NCBI RefSeq assembly: GCF_000733725.1
Contig: NZ_JMQM01000001.1
Location: 1,488,001-1,552,000, forward strand
Origin: Nitratireductor basaltis
Lineage (GTDB): Bacteria > Pseudomonadota > Alphaproteobacteria > Rhizobiales > Rhizobiaceae
Direction of reading: 5' to 3'
Length of the DNA: 64,000 bases
Below are positions 29,347 to 39,912 of the stretch, piece after piece. The translations under genes were made by a program, and so were the position numbers. The notes beneath the pieces are model-generated. The model had not been told where the DNA came from, did no database searches, and was given only the letters and a program-made list of their open reading frames with translations. Positions within the stretch are counted from its first letter, which is position 1, and the number at the start of each line of letters is the position of its first letter.

Positions 29347-30498
29347 ATGGATGCGATGACTATTGCGACGGGATTTTTGCGCAGCCTGGGACTGGCTGCC
29401 CTGGTGGGGATGTCGTTCGGCGCCTTGCTGCGGCTTGAGTTGCGGGGGGTGAAGCTGGGACTTGCCAGCGGTGCCCTGTTCGGATTTGCAGCAGTGGCAG
29501 CGATGGCAGATCCAATACGTTTCCAGGAAGGCGTTATATTTGATGCCCGAACGGTGCTCATCGTCCTGTCCGCCCCCATGGGCGGTCCGATCGCAACTGT
29601 GGTCGGGACGGCGTTGGCGGCCGCCTATCGGGCCTGGCTTGGCGGAGTGGGTGCAACAGCTGGTGTTTCAGGCCTGGTACTCGCGGGTCTGGTAAGCCTT
29701 ATCTATTACTGGCGCTGGCGCACTGCGCGAATGATCCGCGAGTTCGGCATTCTTGGTTTTGCCGGTGGCGTGACGATATTCACGATTTTCCTCATGCCGC
29801 GCCCGCAGGCCATGGCGGCTTTCGAGACCATGGCGTTCCCATACATCCTCACCACAACGCTTGGGACTATACTCGTGGGCATCTTCCTGACGGCGGAAAA
29901 GCGTCGCCACGATTTCGCCCGCGCGTTGAAACATGCCTCGGAAACGGATGCACTGACCAAGGTCTTCAACCGGCGCAAGCTCGACCGGCTTGCCAACAAG
30001 CTGGAAAACAGGGCTGCGATGCAGCAGGACTACGCGGTAATCATGTTCGACATCGACCACTTCAAGCGGGTCAATGACACCTATGGTCATGCTGCAGGGG
30101 ACGCGGTTCTGACACGCGTGGCAGAGATCGTCTCCGCACGCACGCGCAACATGGATCAGGTCGTGCGCTATGGCGGCGAAGAGATCGCGGTCATCCTGCC
30201 CGACACGAACGAGAAGGGCGCCGCAACCGTGGCCCAGCAGATCCTGAAGACCATCGCGGGCACGAAGGTCGATTGGGATGGTGCGGATATCGCGGTAACT
30301 GTCAGCGCAGGCGTTGCAGCCTCCAGCAGTCACGGGCCAGGTCTCGTGGACGTCGTTGCCGCAGCCGATCAGGCGATGTACGCCGCAAAGCGCGACGGCC
30401 GCAATCGGGTGCAGACGGCTACGACCATGCGTCGGTTGGAAGTGGGAGCAACACCCGGTCTGCAGGCAACGGCAGCCGAAACCGAAAAAGCGAGCTGA
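29347..30498 (+). CDS. Diguanylate cyclase with N-terminal membrane sensor (5TM-LYT type)
   Basis: A 383-residue protein. The N-terminus has about five or six hydrophobic helices resembling the 5TMR-LYT sensor; the C-terminal GGDEF domain contains DALTKVFNRRKLDRL, MFDIDHFKRVNDTYGHAAGD and the active-site RYGGEEIAVILP (about residue 275), so catalysis to c-di-GMP should be intact. No RxxD inhibitory site is visible before the GGEE motif. I chose ATG 29347 behind GGGGGG; a GTG at 29287 would lengthen it by 20 residues. Confidence 0.88.
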   Translation: MDAMTIATGFLRSLGLAALVGMSFGALLRLELRGVKLGLASGALFGFAAVAAMADPIRFQEGVIFDARTVLIVLSAPMGGPIATVVGTALAAAYRAWLGGVGATAGVSGLVLAGLVSLIYYWRWRTARMIREFGILGFAGGVTIFTIFLMPRPQAMAAFETMAFPYILTTTLGTILVGIFLTAEKRRHDFARALKHASETDALTKVFNRRKLDRLANKLENRAAMQQDYAVIMFDIDHFKRVNDTYGHAAGDAVLTRVAEIVSARTRNMDQVVRYGGEEIAVILPDTNEKGAATVAQQILKTIAGTKVDWDGADIAVTVSAGVAASSSHGPGLVDVVAAADQAMYAAKRDGRNRVQTATTMRRLEVGATPGLQATAAETEKAS

Positions 30499-30502
30499 GA
30501 AC

Positions 30503-30535
30503 AAAAAAACGGGAGCTCAAGTGGCTCCCGTTTTT
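30503..30535. terminator. Bidirectional terminator between the diguanylate cyclase and parC genes
   Basis: Inverted repeat ACGGGAGC / GCTCCCGT with a 7-base loop, with A's on the left and TTTTT on the right, between two convergent genes. Confidence 0.9.
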
Positions 30536-30552
30536 CGTCCAACCTCGATTTT

Positions 30553-32814
30553 TCAGCTGGCGAACTTGCCAGTCCGCGGGAACCCCTTGGGTGCCAGGCG
30601 CCCTGCCCCGGCACGATTGCCGATCCATTCAAGAAGTTCTTCGCGCTTGCGGTTGAAGGTGCGGTCGGCGGAATCCTGCCAGGTCAGCCCTTCTTCCATC
30701 GTGAAGGTCTTGAGGTCGGAAATGCCGCCATCCTTGTAGCGCTGCAGGCGTACGCCCTTGCCGCGGGTCATTTCCGGGATCTCGGACAGTGCGAAGACCA
30801 GAAGCTTGCGGTTCTCGCCAACAATGGCAACGTGATCGCCCGACACGGGCACGCAAAGCTTTGCCTCGTCCGGAGACTTTACATTCATGACCTGCTTGCC
30901 CTTGCGGGTATTGGCCACGATGTCCTTTTCAGCCACCACAAAACCGTTTCCGCCGTGGGAAGCGAGCAGAAGCTTGCGCTCGGCCTCATAGGGGAAAGCC
31001 GTCACGATGGCCTGGTCGTTTTCCATATCGACCATGAGGCGCACAGGCTCACCATGGCCGCGGCCACCGGGAAGCCTGTCGGCACCGACGGTGTAGAACT
31101 TGCCGCCGGTGGTGAACATCAGGATCTTGTCGGTGGTCTGTGCGTGGAAGGCGAGCTTCAGACTGTCTCCTTCCTTGAAGGAGAGCGTTGAGAAGTCAGC
31201 CAGATGGCCCTTCAGGGCGCGCATCCATCCCTTTTCCGAAAGTACCACGGTGATCGGCTCGCGCTCGATCAGGGCAACAGCCACGTCTTCCAGATCGTGC
31301 TCGGGAGCATCCGCAAAGGTGGTTCGGCGCTTGCCCAGAGCCATATTCTTTTCCGGGTCATAGGTCTGGCGCACCTTGGCCACTTCCCAGCGCACGGTCT
31401 TCCATTGCTTTTCGGTCGAAGCAAGCAGGGCTTCGATTCCCGTCTTTTCTTCCGAAAGCGCGTCATGCTCCTTGCGGATCTCGAATTCCTCGAGTTTGCG
31501 CAACGCACGCAGGCGCATGTTCAGGATGGCTTCGGCCTGGGTGTCGGTGAGATCGAAGCGGGCGATCATCACCTTTTTCGGCTCATCCTCCTCGCGGATG
31601 ATACGGATGACCTCGTCAATATTCAGATAGGCGATGAGGTAGCCGGCCAGCACTTCAAGGCGGCGCTCTATCTCGGCGAGGCGATGGCGCGAACGGCGCA
31701 GCAGAACTTCGCGGCGGTGATCAAGCCACTCGCGCAGAACCTGCTTCAGCGACAGGACGCCCGGCACCTTGCCGCGCGAAAGCACATTCATGTTGAGCGG
31801 GAAGCGGGTCTCCAGATCGGTCAGCTTGAAAACCGACTCCATCAGAAGCTCCGGTTCGACCGCCCTGCTCTTCGGCACGAGGATCAGGCGAATGTCTTCC
31901 GCACTTTCGTCGCGCACGTCATCCACCAGCGGCAGCTTGCGCGCGATGATCAGCTCCGCGATCTTCTCGATCAGGCGGGACTTCTGGACACCGTAGGGAA
32001 TCTCGGTGATCACGGCCTGCCATTGGCCACGGCCCTGATCTTCCTTCTCCCAGCGCGCGCGAACGCGGAAACCGCCACGACCCGTCTCATAGGCCTCGCG
32101 CATGGAGGCACGGTCTTCAACAATCACGCCGCCTGTCGGGAAATCCGGCCCCTTCACATGCTTGAGCAAACCATCGAGATCAAGCTCGGGATCATCGATC
32201 AAGGCAAGAGCTGCATCGCAGATCTCGGCGGCATTGTGTGGCGGTATGGAGGTCGCCATGCCGACGGCGATGCCGGAGGAACCGTTGCAAAGCAGGTTCG
32301 GGAACGCGCCGGGAAGAACCGTGGGCTCTTCCGTCTCCTCATTGTAGGTCAGGCGGAAATCGACGGCGTCTTCGGTGATGCCTTCAAGAATGCCCGTGGC
32401 GGCCTCGGTCATGCGCGCTTCGGTGTAACGCATGGCCGCGGCACTATCGCCGTCGATATTGCCGAAATTGCCCTGCCCGTCGACCAGCGGGTAGCGCATG
32501 GCGAATGGCTGGGCCAGGCGCACGAGCGCGTCGTATATCGAGCTGTCACCATGGGGGTGGAACTTGCCCATGACATCGCCGACGATGCTGGCACATTTGG
32601 AGAAACGCTGCCCCGGCTCAAGCCGCTGCATGCGCATCGTGTAAACGATGCGCCGATGCACGGGCTTCAGGCCATCACGCACATCGGGGAGTGCCCGGTG
32701 CATGATGGTCGAGAGTGCATAGGCCAGGTAGCGCTCTTCAAGCGCCTTTTTCATGTCCACCGGTTCGGAGGACGCTCCGTCTCCGCCGCCGGGCGGTTGC
32801 AAATCTTTTCCCAT
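30553..32814 (-). CDS. parC: DNA topoisomerase IV subunit A
   Basis: A 753-residue type IIA topoisomerase A subunit for chromosome decatenation. The breakage-reunion domain has [20 protein letters not shown], the quinolone region [20 protein letters not shown] and the catalytic Tyr in [11 protein letters not shown] (about residue 128). Length and the short C-terminal beta-pinwheel without a GyrA box favour ParC over GyrA. At the quinolone-associated positions it has Ser and Asp (E. coli Ser80, Glu84), the sensitive-type Ser being kept. Confidence 0.94.
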   Translation of the reverse strand: MGKDLQPPGGGDGASSEPVDMKKALEERYLAYALSTIMHRALPDVRDGLKPVHRRIVYTMRMQRLEPGQRFSKCASIVGDVMGKFHPHGDSSIYDALVRLAQPFAMRYPLVDGQGNFGNIDGDSAAAMRYTEARMTEAATGILEGITEDAVDFRLTYNEETEEPTVLPGAFPNLLCNGSSGIAVGMATSIPPHNAAEICDAALALIDDPELDLDGLLKHVKGPDFPTGGVIVEDRASMREAYETGRGGFRVRARWEKEDQGRGQWQAVITEIPYGVQKSRLIEKIAELIIARKLPLVDDVRDESAEDIRLILVPKSRAVEPELLMESVFKLTDLETRFPLNMNVLSRGKVPGVLSLKQVLREWLDHRREVLLRRSRHRLAEIERRLEVLAGYLIAYLNIDEVIRIIREEDEPKKVMIARFDLTDTQAEAILNMRLRALRKLEEFEIRKEHDALSEEKTGIEALLASTEKQWKTVRWEVAKVRQTYDPEKNMALGKRRTTFADAPEHDLEDVAVALIEREPITVVLSEKGWMRALKGHLADFSTLSFKEGDSLKLAFHAQTTDKILMFTTGGKFYTVGADRLPGGRGHGEPVRLMVDMENDQAIVTAFPYEAERKLLLASHGGNGFVVAEKDIVANTRKGKQVMNVKSPDEAKLCVPVSGDHVAIVGENRKLLVFALSEIPEMTRGKGVRLQRYKDGGISDLKTFTMEEGLTWQDSADRTFNRKREELLEWIGNRAGAGRLAPKGFPRTGKFAS

Positions 32815-32882
32815 GGATTCGGGTTAACGAAGCAAGCAACACAAGGCAATAGCGGCCTTGCGCTCATCCACTGATCTGGCCC

Positions 32883-33728
32883 TTATCGGGTCACTTGAGC
32901 CAGAAAACGCTCGATCGTGACTGTTGCGGGGTCGCCTGGCTGGCCCAGTTTGCGCGCAATGGAGCCGTGGGTGTAACGGCCGCCGTCAAAAACCGCGACA
33001 CTCGTCCCTCTGGCGCGAAGAACATTCGCGTAGCCATTGGTCAGCGCACGGCGGCGAGCCCCGTTCGAGCCGGAATGCAAGAAGAGATGCGGTGCATAGC
33101 CGGAGCCCTGCCTTGCGTAGGTGACCGGCGACCAACGCACCCAGTTCTGCGGATTGGAGCCGAACGCATCGAGATAGGGATAGCCGAGCGAGCCGCGCAT
33201 GCCGGCATAGGCAACCATGTCATAGGCCTGGACATCGTTTGGAATGACGCCCCGGATATTGCCGCAGAGCTTGCGCGCCTCGCACAGCGCGACCAGATGG
33301 GCGCCCGCCGAGTGCCCCATGAGGACAATGCGGTTCGGATCGCCGCCATAGCGACGGGCATTGCGGCGAAGCCACTTCACCGATTGCGCCAGATCCTGCA
33401 CCTGTCCTTCAACGGTCGTGGCAGGCACCTTGCGGTAGTCGATGGCGACGAGCACATAACCCTTGGCGTTGAGCCATTGAGGCAGCGAGTAGACCTTCTT
33501 GCGGTTTCCCTTCACCCAGCCACCGCCGTGCACATAGACAACAATGGGTCTGTCGCGACCGCCTGCCAGCGAGAAGAGATTGAGCGCCGAGGCGCGCTTG
33601 ACCTGTGGTGTGTGAATGTCCAGCGCCAGCCCCCGCGTATAGGCCACACCGTCGTGGAGCTGACCTGCATGTGCGAAGGTGAGGCTGGTGATGAGCAGAA
33701 AGATCGCCAGCTTGAGCGGTCGCAACAT
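32883..33728 (-). CDS. Secreted alpha/beta-hydrolase (esterase, HSL-like)
   Basis: A 281-residue protein with a signal peptide (about 21 residues, ending FAHAG). The alpha/beta-hydrolase core has the oxyanion motif YVHGGGW, the nucleophile elbow GHSAG and a late His in GGRYTHGS as the probable triad base. It resembles HSL/BD-type carboxylesterases; the substrate is unknown. It is divergent from an unrecognised periplasmic protein gene. Confidence 0.83.
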   Translation of the reverse strand: MLRPLKLAIFLLITSLTFAHAGQLHDGVAYTRGLALDIHTPQVKRASALNLFSLAGGRDRPIVVYVHGGGWVKGNRKKVYSLPQWLNAKGYVLVAIDYRKVPATTVEGQVQDLAQSVKWLRRNARRYGGDPNRIVLMGHSAGAHLVALCEARKLCGNIRGVIPNDVQAYDMVAYAGMRGSLGYPYLDAFGSNPQNWVRWSPVTYARQGSGYAPHLFLHSGSNGARRRALTNGYANVLRARGTSVAVFDGGRYTHGSIARKLGQPGDPATVTIERFLAQVTR

Positions 33729-33865
33729 ATGGAATGCCCCGTCTTATTGCTTGAGGTAGAAACAAATCGCCTGTGGGCAAATTGACACAAGAGCGGGCGC
33801 TCGTCATCTTTCGTTCGGAATTTTCCCTTTCTCTGTGCGTCCAAATCGGTCCGGGAGTTCTATCC

Positions 33866-35047
33866 ATGAAGTGTATCAAGTCACTCTCTGCGTCGCTGGC
33901 CCTTGCCGGACTGACCAGCACCGCCCTCACCGGCCCCGGATTCGCGTTCGAAGCGGATGCGGTGGCCAAACGTTTTGAGGAGATCATCGAGAAGCAGCAG
34001 GTCGATGTCGAATGGTCGGCGGTTAGAAAGGACGGCACATCGGTCGTTCTGGAGGATGTCACCGCCATGGCCGAAGGCGAGGATGACAAGCTGGAGCTTG
34101 GCGACCTCGTTTTGCAGGATGTCAGCGAAGACGAGATGAGCTACCGCATCGGGACGGTCGTGATTGATGAATATGCGGTCGCTGACGATGATGTATCTGT
34201 TGCCATCAAGGGCCTCAGCATCGCCGGTCTCGTTTTGCCAAAGCAGGACGAGACAGATCCATATGGCGGCGTGATGCGGTATGAGCGGATGGAGGTTGCA
34301 TCCGTTTCCGTCAAGGATGAGGACGGCAGCCTTGTTGACGCCCGAAATGCCGTTGTGAGCATGGATGCCGATGGTGAGGACAGCCTCTCCTTCTCCGGCA
34401 GTGTCGAGAGCTTTACCGCCAATCTCGACAACCTGATGGAAAGCGGCAATGCGATGGCAGCCGTCAAGCAGCTCGGTTATTCCACAATTTCCGGATCTGC
34501 TGAAATGGAAGGCGCCTGGCGTGCTTCCGACGGGCTTGCGAGCCTCGATACCTATAAGGTGACCGTCGAGAATGCCGGTACCTTCACCTTGTCTGGCGAA
34601 ATCAGCGGCTACACGCCGGAATTCGTCAAAGCGCTGACGGAAATGACGTCCAAGATGCAATCAGGCGGCGAAAACCCGATGCAGGGCATGGCGATGCTCG
34701 GCCTGATGCAGCAGCTCAACTTCCACGGCCTGTCGCTGCGTTTCGAAGACGCTTCGCTCACGGGGAAGCTGCTTGAATTCGTGGCGTCAAAACAGGGTGG
34801 CAAACCCGCTGATGTGGTCAAGCAGGCCGAGGCCATCATCCCGCTTCAGGTTTCACCCTATCTGGGCCCGGACATGACGCGCGAACTCACGGAGGCGGTG
34901 ACGACCTTCCTGAACGATCCGCAAAACATCACGATTGCCGCGCAACCCGAAAGCCCAGCTCCCTTCACGATGATCATGGGTGCTGCGATGGGTTCTCCCG
35001 AACTGCTGGTCAAGCAGATCGGGCTTTCCGCGAAAGCCAATCAGTAG
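33866..35047 (+). CDS. Unrecognised periplasmic protein
   Basis: A 393-residue protein with a standard signal peptide (about 27 residues, ending GFA). The mature part is acidic and beta-rich with alternating polar/hydrophobic segments (VEWSAVRKDGTSVVLEDVTAM, LELGDLVLQDVSEDEMSYRIGTVVIDEY) and no motif or repeat that I can assign. A long helical stretch near the C-terminus includes EAVTTFLNDPQNITIAAQPE. It could be a lipid- or envelope-binding protein, but I assign no function. GGGAG precedes ATG 33866; a strong terminator follows it. Confidence 0.75.
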   Translation: MKCIKSLSASLALAGLTSTALTGPGFAFEADAVAKRFEEIIEKQQVDVEWSAVRKDGTSVVLEDVTAMAEGEDDKLELGDLVLQDVSEDEMSYRIGTVVIDEYAVADDDVSVAIKGLSIAGLVLPKQDETDPYGGVMRYERMEVASVSVKDEDGSLVDARNAVVSMDADGEDSLSFSGSVESFTANLDNLMESGNAMAAVKQLGYSTISGSAEMEGAWRASDGLASLDTYKVTVENAGTFTLSGEISGYTPEFVKALTEMTSKMQSGGENPMQGMAMLGLMQQLNFHGLSLRFEDASLTGKLLEFVASKQGGKPADVVKQAEAIIPLQVSPYLGPDMTRELTEAVTTFLNDPQNITIAAQPESPAPFTMIMGAAMGSPELLVKQIGLSAKANQ

Positions 35048-35064
35048 GTTCAGTCGTTGTGAAA

Positions 35065-35100
35065 TGAAAAAGGCCCGGCGAGTGCGCCGGGCCTTTTTCA
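35065..35100. terminator. Bidirectional terminator between the periplasmic protein and aspS genes
   Basis: A perfect stem AAAAAGGCCCGGCG / CGCCGGGCCTTTTT with a 4-base AGTG loop between convergent genes; A- and T-tracts on either side allow termination both ways. Confidence 0.95.
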
Positions 35101-35121
35101 TCTGCGTCGTCCTGCCAAATT

Positions 35122-36909
35122 TCAGTTTTTGGCCTGAGGGGCCAGGCGCAGGTGAAGCTCGCGCAGCTGTGCCGGAGTTGCCTCCGACGGCGCATTCATC
35201 AGTAGATCCTGAGCCTGCTGGTTCATCGGGAACATGGTGATCTCGCGCAGGTTCTTCGCGCCCACGAGGAGCATCACGATGCGGTCGACACCGGCCGCCA
35301 TGCCGCCATGGGGCGGTGCTCCATACTGGAAGGCGCTGTAGAGACCGCCGAAGCGCTCTTCCACTTCGCTCTGCTCGAAGCCGACAAGGCCGAATGCCTT
35401 GACCATGACTTCGGGCAGATGGTTACGGATGCCGCCAGAGGCAATCTCGAAACCGTTGCAGACCATGTCGTACTGATAGGCCTTGATGGTGAGCGGGTCC
35501 TGGTTCTCCAGCGCTTCCATGCCGCCCTGGGGCATGGAGAACGGGTTGTGCGCGAAGTCGACCTTCTTCTCGTCCTCGTCCCATTCGTAGAAGGGAAAGT
35601 CGACGATCCAGCAAAGCTCGAAACGGTCGCGGTCGACCAGATCGAGTTCCTCGCCTGCACGGGTGCGCGCAGCTCCCGCGAAGCTTGCAAATTTCTTCGG
35701 ATCGCCTGCGACGAAGAAGCAGGCATCGCCGTCTTCCAGACCAAGCTGCGTGCGTATGGCTTCGGTGCGCTCAGGTCCGATATTCTTGGCCAGCGGACCT
35801 GCGCCCTGCAGTTCCTCACCTTCCTTGCGCCAGAAGATGTAGCCCAGACCCGGCTGGCCCTCGCCCTGCGCCCAGGAGTTCATGCGATCGCAGAAGGCAC
35901 GGCTGCCGCCGGTCTTTGCGGGAATGGCCCAGACCTCGTTCTTCGGATCGGCTGCCAGGATATTCGCAAAGACCTTGAAACCGGAATCACGGAAATGCTC
36001 GGAGACTTCCTGCATCTCGATCGGGTTGCGCAGGTCCGGCTTGTCAGAGCCGTATTTGCGCATCGCCTCGTCATAGGGAATGCGGCGGAAACTCTCGGTG
36101 ACCGGCTTGCCGTTGGCGAAGGTCTTGAAGATATCGCGGACGACCGGCTCCATCGTGGAGAGGATGTCTTCCTGCTCCACGAAGCTCATCTCGAGATCGA
36201 GCTGGTAGAACTCGCCCGGCAGGCGGTCGGCACGCGGGTCCTCGTCGCGGAAGCAGGGTGCAATCTGGAAGTAGCGATCGAAACCCGAGACCATGATCAG
36301 CTGCTTGTAGATCTGCGGCGCCTGCGGCAGCGCATAGAATTTGCCTTCATGCAGGCGTGAGGGCACGAGGAAGTCACGCGCGCCTTCCGGCGACGATGCC
36401 GTCAGGATTGGCGTGGAAAACTCGGTGAAGCCCGCTTCGCCCATACGCTTGCGCATCTCGGAGATGATCTGCGTGCGCCTGACGATGTTCTTGTGCAGCG
36501 TTTCGCGGCGCAGGTCGAGAAAACGGTATTTCAGGCGAATGTCTTCAGGGTAGTCCGGCTCGCCGAAAACGGGAAGCGGCAGTTCCCTCGACTTGGAAAG
36601 CACCTCGATCTCGCCAGCGAATACCTCGACCTCGCCGGTGGGCAGATTCGCGTTCACCGTCTCGTCCGTGCGCGCCTTCACCTCGCCGTCAACGCGGATC
36701 ACCCATTCGCCACGTACGGTTTCGGCAATCTGGAAGCTCGGAGAATCAGGATCGGCAACGATCTGGGTCAGACCGAAATGGTCACGCAGATCGATGAAGA
36801 GCAGGCCGCCATGGTCGCGCACGCGGTGCACCCAGCCTGAAAGGCGGACAGTCTTGCCGACGTCGGATTTTCTCAATTCTGCGCAGGTATGGCTGCGATA
36901 ACGATGCAT
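35122..36909 (-). CDS. aspS: Aspartyl-tRNA synthetase
   Basis: A 595-residue class IIb synthetase. The N-terminal OB fold has [26 protein letters not shown]; class II motif 2 is visible as [24 protein letters not shown] and motif 3 as [13 protein letters not shown]; a bacterial GAD insert lies between. Whether it is discriminating or also charges tRNA-Asn cannot be settled here. ATG 36909 gives the usual [13 protein letters not shown] start. It is divergent from rnd. Confidence 0.96.
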   Translation of the reverse strand: MHRYRSHTCAELRKSDVGKTVRLSGWVHRVRDHGGLLFIDLRDHFGLTQIVADPDSPSFQIAETVRGEWVIRVDGEVKARTDETVNANLPTGEVEVFAGEIEVLSKSRELPLPVFGEPDYPEDIRLKYRFLDLRRETLHKNIVRRTQIISEMRKRMGEAGFTEFSTPILTASSPEGARDFLVPSRLHEGKFYALPQAPQIYKQLIMVSGFDRYFQIAPCFRDEDPRADRLPGEFYQLDLEMSFVEQEDILSTMEPVVRDIFKTFANGKPVTESFRRIPYDEAMRKYGSDKPDLRNPIEMQEVSEHFRDSGFKVFANILAADPKNEVWAIPAKTGGSRAFCDRMNSWAQGEGQPGLGYIFWRKEGEELQGAGPLAKNIGPERTEAIRTQLGLEDGDACFFVAGDPKKFASFAGAARTRAGEELDLVDRDRFELCWIVDFPFYEWDEDEKKVDFAHNPFSMPQGGMEALENQDPLTIKAYQYDMVCNGFEIASGGIRNHLPEVMVKAFGLVGFEQSEVEERFGGLYSAFQYGAPPHGGMAAGVDRIVMLLVGAKNLREITMFPMNQQAQDLLMNAPSEATPAQLRELHLRLAPQAKN

Positions 36910-37052
36910 GTTTTTCTGTTCCGCTGTGCTGAAGCTCGTCGGAAGGCGATGCGGGCTATGGCGCACCGGGCCTTGTTAACCGCGCGGGAAAAGCGCATGT
37001 GCGCACGGTTTTGTCAAGGATGGCCCCGTGTCTGCACCCCACTCCTGAGCGA

Positions 37053-37086
37053 TGCACCACTATTAATAGTGAAATATCAGGGTGCA
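37053..37086. repeat. Nested inverted repeats between aspS and rnd
   Basis: A perfect 14-base palindrome CACTATTAATAGTG (37058-37071) lies inside a second inverted repeat TGCACC (37053-37058) / GGTGCA (37081-37086). A further TGCACC occurs at 37033. It is AT-rich against the high-GC background and sits in the divergent promoter region, about 45-80 bases before rnd, so an operator is plausible. Confidence 0.5.
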
Positions 37087-37131
37087 CACGATTTTCTTCA
37101 CATTTGTGCCTCCAGCGCATAAAGAAGACGC

Positions 37132-38307
37132 ATGGAACTTATCAAGACGCGCGACGCGCTGGCTGAGGCTGTCAGCCAGCTTTCACAATCCGACTTCATT
37201 ACCATCGACACCGAGTTCATTCGGGAATCGACCTATTGGCCCGAGCTGTGCCTGATCCAGATGGCCGCGCCGGGTGTGACGGCGCTGGTCGATCCCCTGG
37301 CAGACGGAATGGATCTGAAGCCCTTTTTCGACCTCATGGCCGATGAAAGCGTGACAAAGGTTTTTCACGCCGCGCGTCAGGATATCGAGATCATCTACAA
37401 TATGGGCGGGCTCATTCCCCATCCGATCTTCGACAGCCAGGTCGCGGCGATGGTCTGTGGTTTCGGCGACAGCATTTCCTATGACCAGCTCGTCTTCCGC
37501 ATCACCGGCGAGCGGATCGACAAGACCTCCCGCTTCACCGACTGGCGTCACAGACCCCTGTCGCAGAAACAGCTTGATTACGCGCTTGCCGATGTGACCC
37601 ACCTCATTCCGGTCTATGAACACCTGAAGGCCGAGCTGGAGCGCGAGAATCGTGCCCATTGGCTGAAGGAAGAGATGGATGTGCTGACCGCGCGCGAGAC
37701 CTATGACCCGCATCCCGAGGATGCATGGAAGCGTCTGAAGCTGCGTGTGCGCAAACCGATCGAACTTGCCGTGTTGCAGCATGTTGCTGCCTGGCGGGAG
37801 CGAGAAGCGCGTGAGCGCAATGTGCCCCGCGGGCGCGTCATCAAGGACGATGCGATCTATGAAGCGGCACAGCAGCAGCCGAAGGACACGCAGGCGCTCG
37901 GCCGCATGCGCGCCATTCCGAAAGGCTGGGAGCGTTCAAGTACGGCCGCCGGCCTTCTTGGCGCCGTTGCCAAGGCACTTGCCACCCCCAAAGAGGAACT
38001 CCCGCGCTTGCCCAAGCAGGTTCATGCCCCCGAAGGTGCTGCCGCTGCGGCCGAACTCATCAAGGTTGTGCTGAAGCTTGTTGCCGAGCGCGAGGGCGTT
38101 GCACCCAAGATGCTTGCTTCCAGCGACGACATCGACCGCATTGCCGCTGAAGGCGAAAATGCGCAGGTGGCGGCGCTTTCCGGGTGGCGCCGCGAAGTCT
38201 TCGGTGAAGAGGCCCTGAAACTTCTGCGCGGCGAGACGGCACTGCGGTTCCGCAACCGGCGGATCGAGACCTTCACGCCCGTGAAGGAAGTCGTCAGCGC
38301 AAATTAG
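37132..38307 (+). CDS. rnd: Ribonuclease D
   Basis: A 391-residue DEDD exoribonuclease trimming tRNA 3' ends. The first exonuclease motif is FITIDTEFIRE (Asp26, Glu28); motif II is VFHAARQDIEII and motif III YALADVTHLIPVYEHL (Tyr-x3-Asp). HRDC domains follow (VLQHVAAWREREARERNVPRGRVIKDDAIYEAAQQQP). The length is normal. It is divergent from aspS. Confidence 0.95.
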   Translation: MELIKTRDALAEAVSQLSQSDFITIDTEFIRESTYWPELCLIQMAAPGVTALVDPLADGMDLKPFFDLMADESVTKVFHAARQDIEIIYNMGGLIPHPIFDSQVAAMVCGFGDSISYDQLVFRITGERIDKTSRFTDWRHRPLSQKQLDYALADVTHLIPVYEHLKAELERENRAHWLKEEMDVLTARETYDPHPEDAWKRLKLRVRKPIELAVLQHVAAWREREARERNVPRGRVIKDDAIYEAAQQQPKDTQALGRMRAIPKGWERSSTAAGLLGAVAKALATPKEELPRLPKQVHAPEGAAAAAELIKVVLKLVAEREGVAPKMLASSDDIDRIAAEGENAQVAALSGWRREVFGEEALKLLRGETALRFRNRRIETFTPVKEVVSAN

Positions 38308-38316
38308 GCCGCGAAG

Positions 38317-39837
38317 CTAGTCCTTCGCGACGTCCAGGACGAGATTGAGTCCCGTCACGCGGGCCAGATGAGCCATGCGTCCGATCGGCCGTTCCCCCAT
38401 CAGTTCCGCTCGGTCACGCGGGATCAGTAGCGCGATGGAGCCGTCATCGCGCTTTTCCCATCTCAGGCGCGGAATGACGCCGGGCATTGACGCCGACAGC
38501 AGATAGACCACGCGCATCAGACCGCCGAGCAGGCGGGCGCGTTCCGCATAGCGCGGTGTGGCAAGCGCGCGCATTTCCGGCGACAGATTGTCGTCGAACA
38601 GACCTTCGTGTCTGAACATGATGGCCAGCGCGATATAGGCGCGGCCAGGATGATCGATACCTGAGAATGAGCCGTGGGCGATGATGTTCAGCGACTGCGT
38701 GCCGCGATATTCGGGATGGGCGCGCCATCCGATATCGGCGAGCAGGCAGGCAGCCTGCCGGTAGCGCGCGTCATTTTCGCACTCTTCCACGCCCAGCACC
38801 TTGAACGCCTCGCCCGTCCATTCGGCGAGTTCCTGCGAATGGGTGTAGGAGCGCGAGCGAAGAAGTGCCAGCTCGCGTGAGGCAGACAGGAGCGGATCGC
38901 TCTTGCGCTGCTCTTCCTCCAAAAGGGAATAGAGATAGCCTTCGCGCACGCCATTGGCCGAGATCACCAGCTTTGACGGCTTCATTGCGCGCATGACTTC
39001 AAGAAGCACGGTCGCACCGAAAGGCAGCAATGCACGGCGGTTCTTCGAGACGCGGCCGATACCGCGCATCTTTTCCAGATTCCCTTTGGCAACGCGTTTG
39101 AGGAAAGCCAGATGCTTCTGGGGATCAAGCTCGTAATTATGCATGACCTGCAGTGGATATTTGGTCACGCTCATATGCAGACGGGCCAGGTTGCGCCAGG
39201 TACCGCCAACGCAGTAGAAGGCCCTGCCCTCGCCCGCCTTCAGCCACGGCGCACGCGCAATCTCCCCACGGGCGATCTTGGCGGCAATGGTCGTGGAATC
39301 TTCCGACATCTCCTTCAGGCGAAGGCCACCGAGCGGCAATGTTATGCCATCGCCCATATTGCTGCCGGAAACGTCTACCAGTTCGAGGCTGCCGCCGCCC
39401 AGGTCGCCGACAATGCCATCGGGCTCATGAAACCCCGACATGATGCCATAGGCCGAATATCTGGCTTCTTCGCGCCCTGACAGAACCTGGATTTCGGTAC
39501 CGAGAATCTCCTCGGCCCGGGAAATGAATTCCGGCCCGTTTTCGGCCTCGCGCGCAGCAGCGGTCGCCAGCACATGCAGCGACTGGGCGCCTGCCTGCTC
39601 CGACAATGCGCGGAAACGGCGGAATTCCTCCACGGCCCGCGAGACGCCATCCGGGTCAAGCTGGCCGGTCGTGACAATGGACTTGCCCAGACCTGCCAGC
39701 ATCTTCTCGTTGAACAGCACGGTGGGAGAGCGTGCAATGCCCTCATAGATCACCAGGCGGATCGAGTTTGATCCGATATCGATCACGGAAACGGGACGCC
39801 TGTCCTGCAACCGGCCTTGGGTCGATGCGATACTCAC
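38317..39837 (-). CDS. ppx: Exopolyphosphatase / Ppx-GppA phosphatase
   Basis: A 506-residue member of the Ppx/GppA family, which degrades polyphosphate or pppGpp. The sugar-kinase fold has VSVIDIGSNSIRLVIYEG and VGDLGGGSLELVDVSG; a C-terminal HD-like helical part follows (CLLADIGWRAHPEYRGTQSLNIIAHGSF). It lies just downstream of ppk on the same strand, the usual pairing of polyphosphate synthesis and breakdown. Confidence 0.93.
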   Translation of the reverse strand: MSIASTQGRLQDRRPVSVIDIGSNSIRLVIYEGIARSPTVLFNEKMLAGLGKSIVTTGQLDPDGVSRAVEEFRRFRALSEQAGAQSLHVLATAAAREAENGPEFISRAEEILGTEIQVLSGREEARYSAYGIMSGFHEPDGIVGDLGGGSLELVDVSGSNMGDGITLPLGGLRLKEMSEDSTTIAAKIARGEIARAPWLKAGEGRAFYCVGGTWRNLARLHMSVTKYPLQVMHNYELDPQKHLAFLKRVAKGNLEKMRGIGRVSKNRRALLPFGATVLLEVMRAMKPSKLVISANGVREGYLYSLLEEEQRKSDPLLSASRELALLRSRSYTHSQELAEWTGEAFKVLGVEECENDARYRQAACLLADIGWRAHPEYRGTQSLNIIAHGSFSGIDHPGRAYIALAIMFRHEGLFDDNLSPEMRALATPRYAERARLLGGLMRVVYLLSASMPGVIPRLRWEKRDDGSIALLIPRDRAELMGERPIGRMAHLARVTGLNLVLDVAKD

Positions 39838-39912
39838 GCTGTACAGAAACCACCAGAATTGTCATTGCCAGCAACCTGTTTGAGGTCTTGCAGGCAATAA
39901 ATCAATCCAAAC

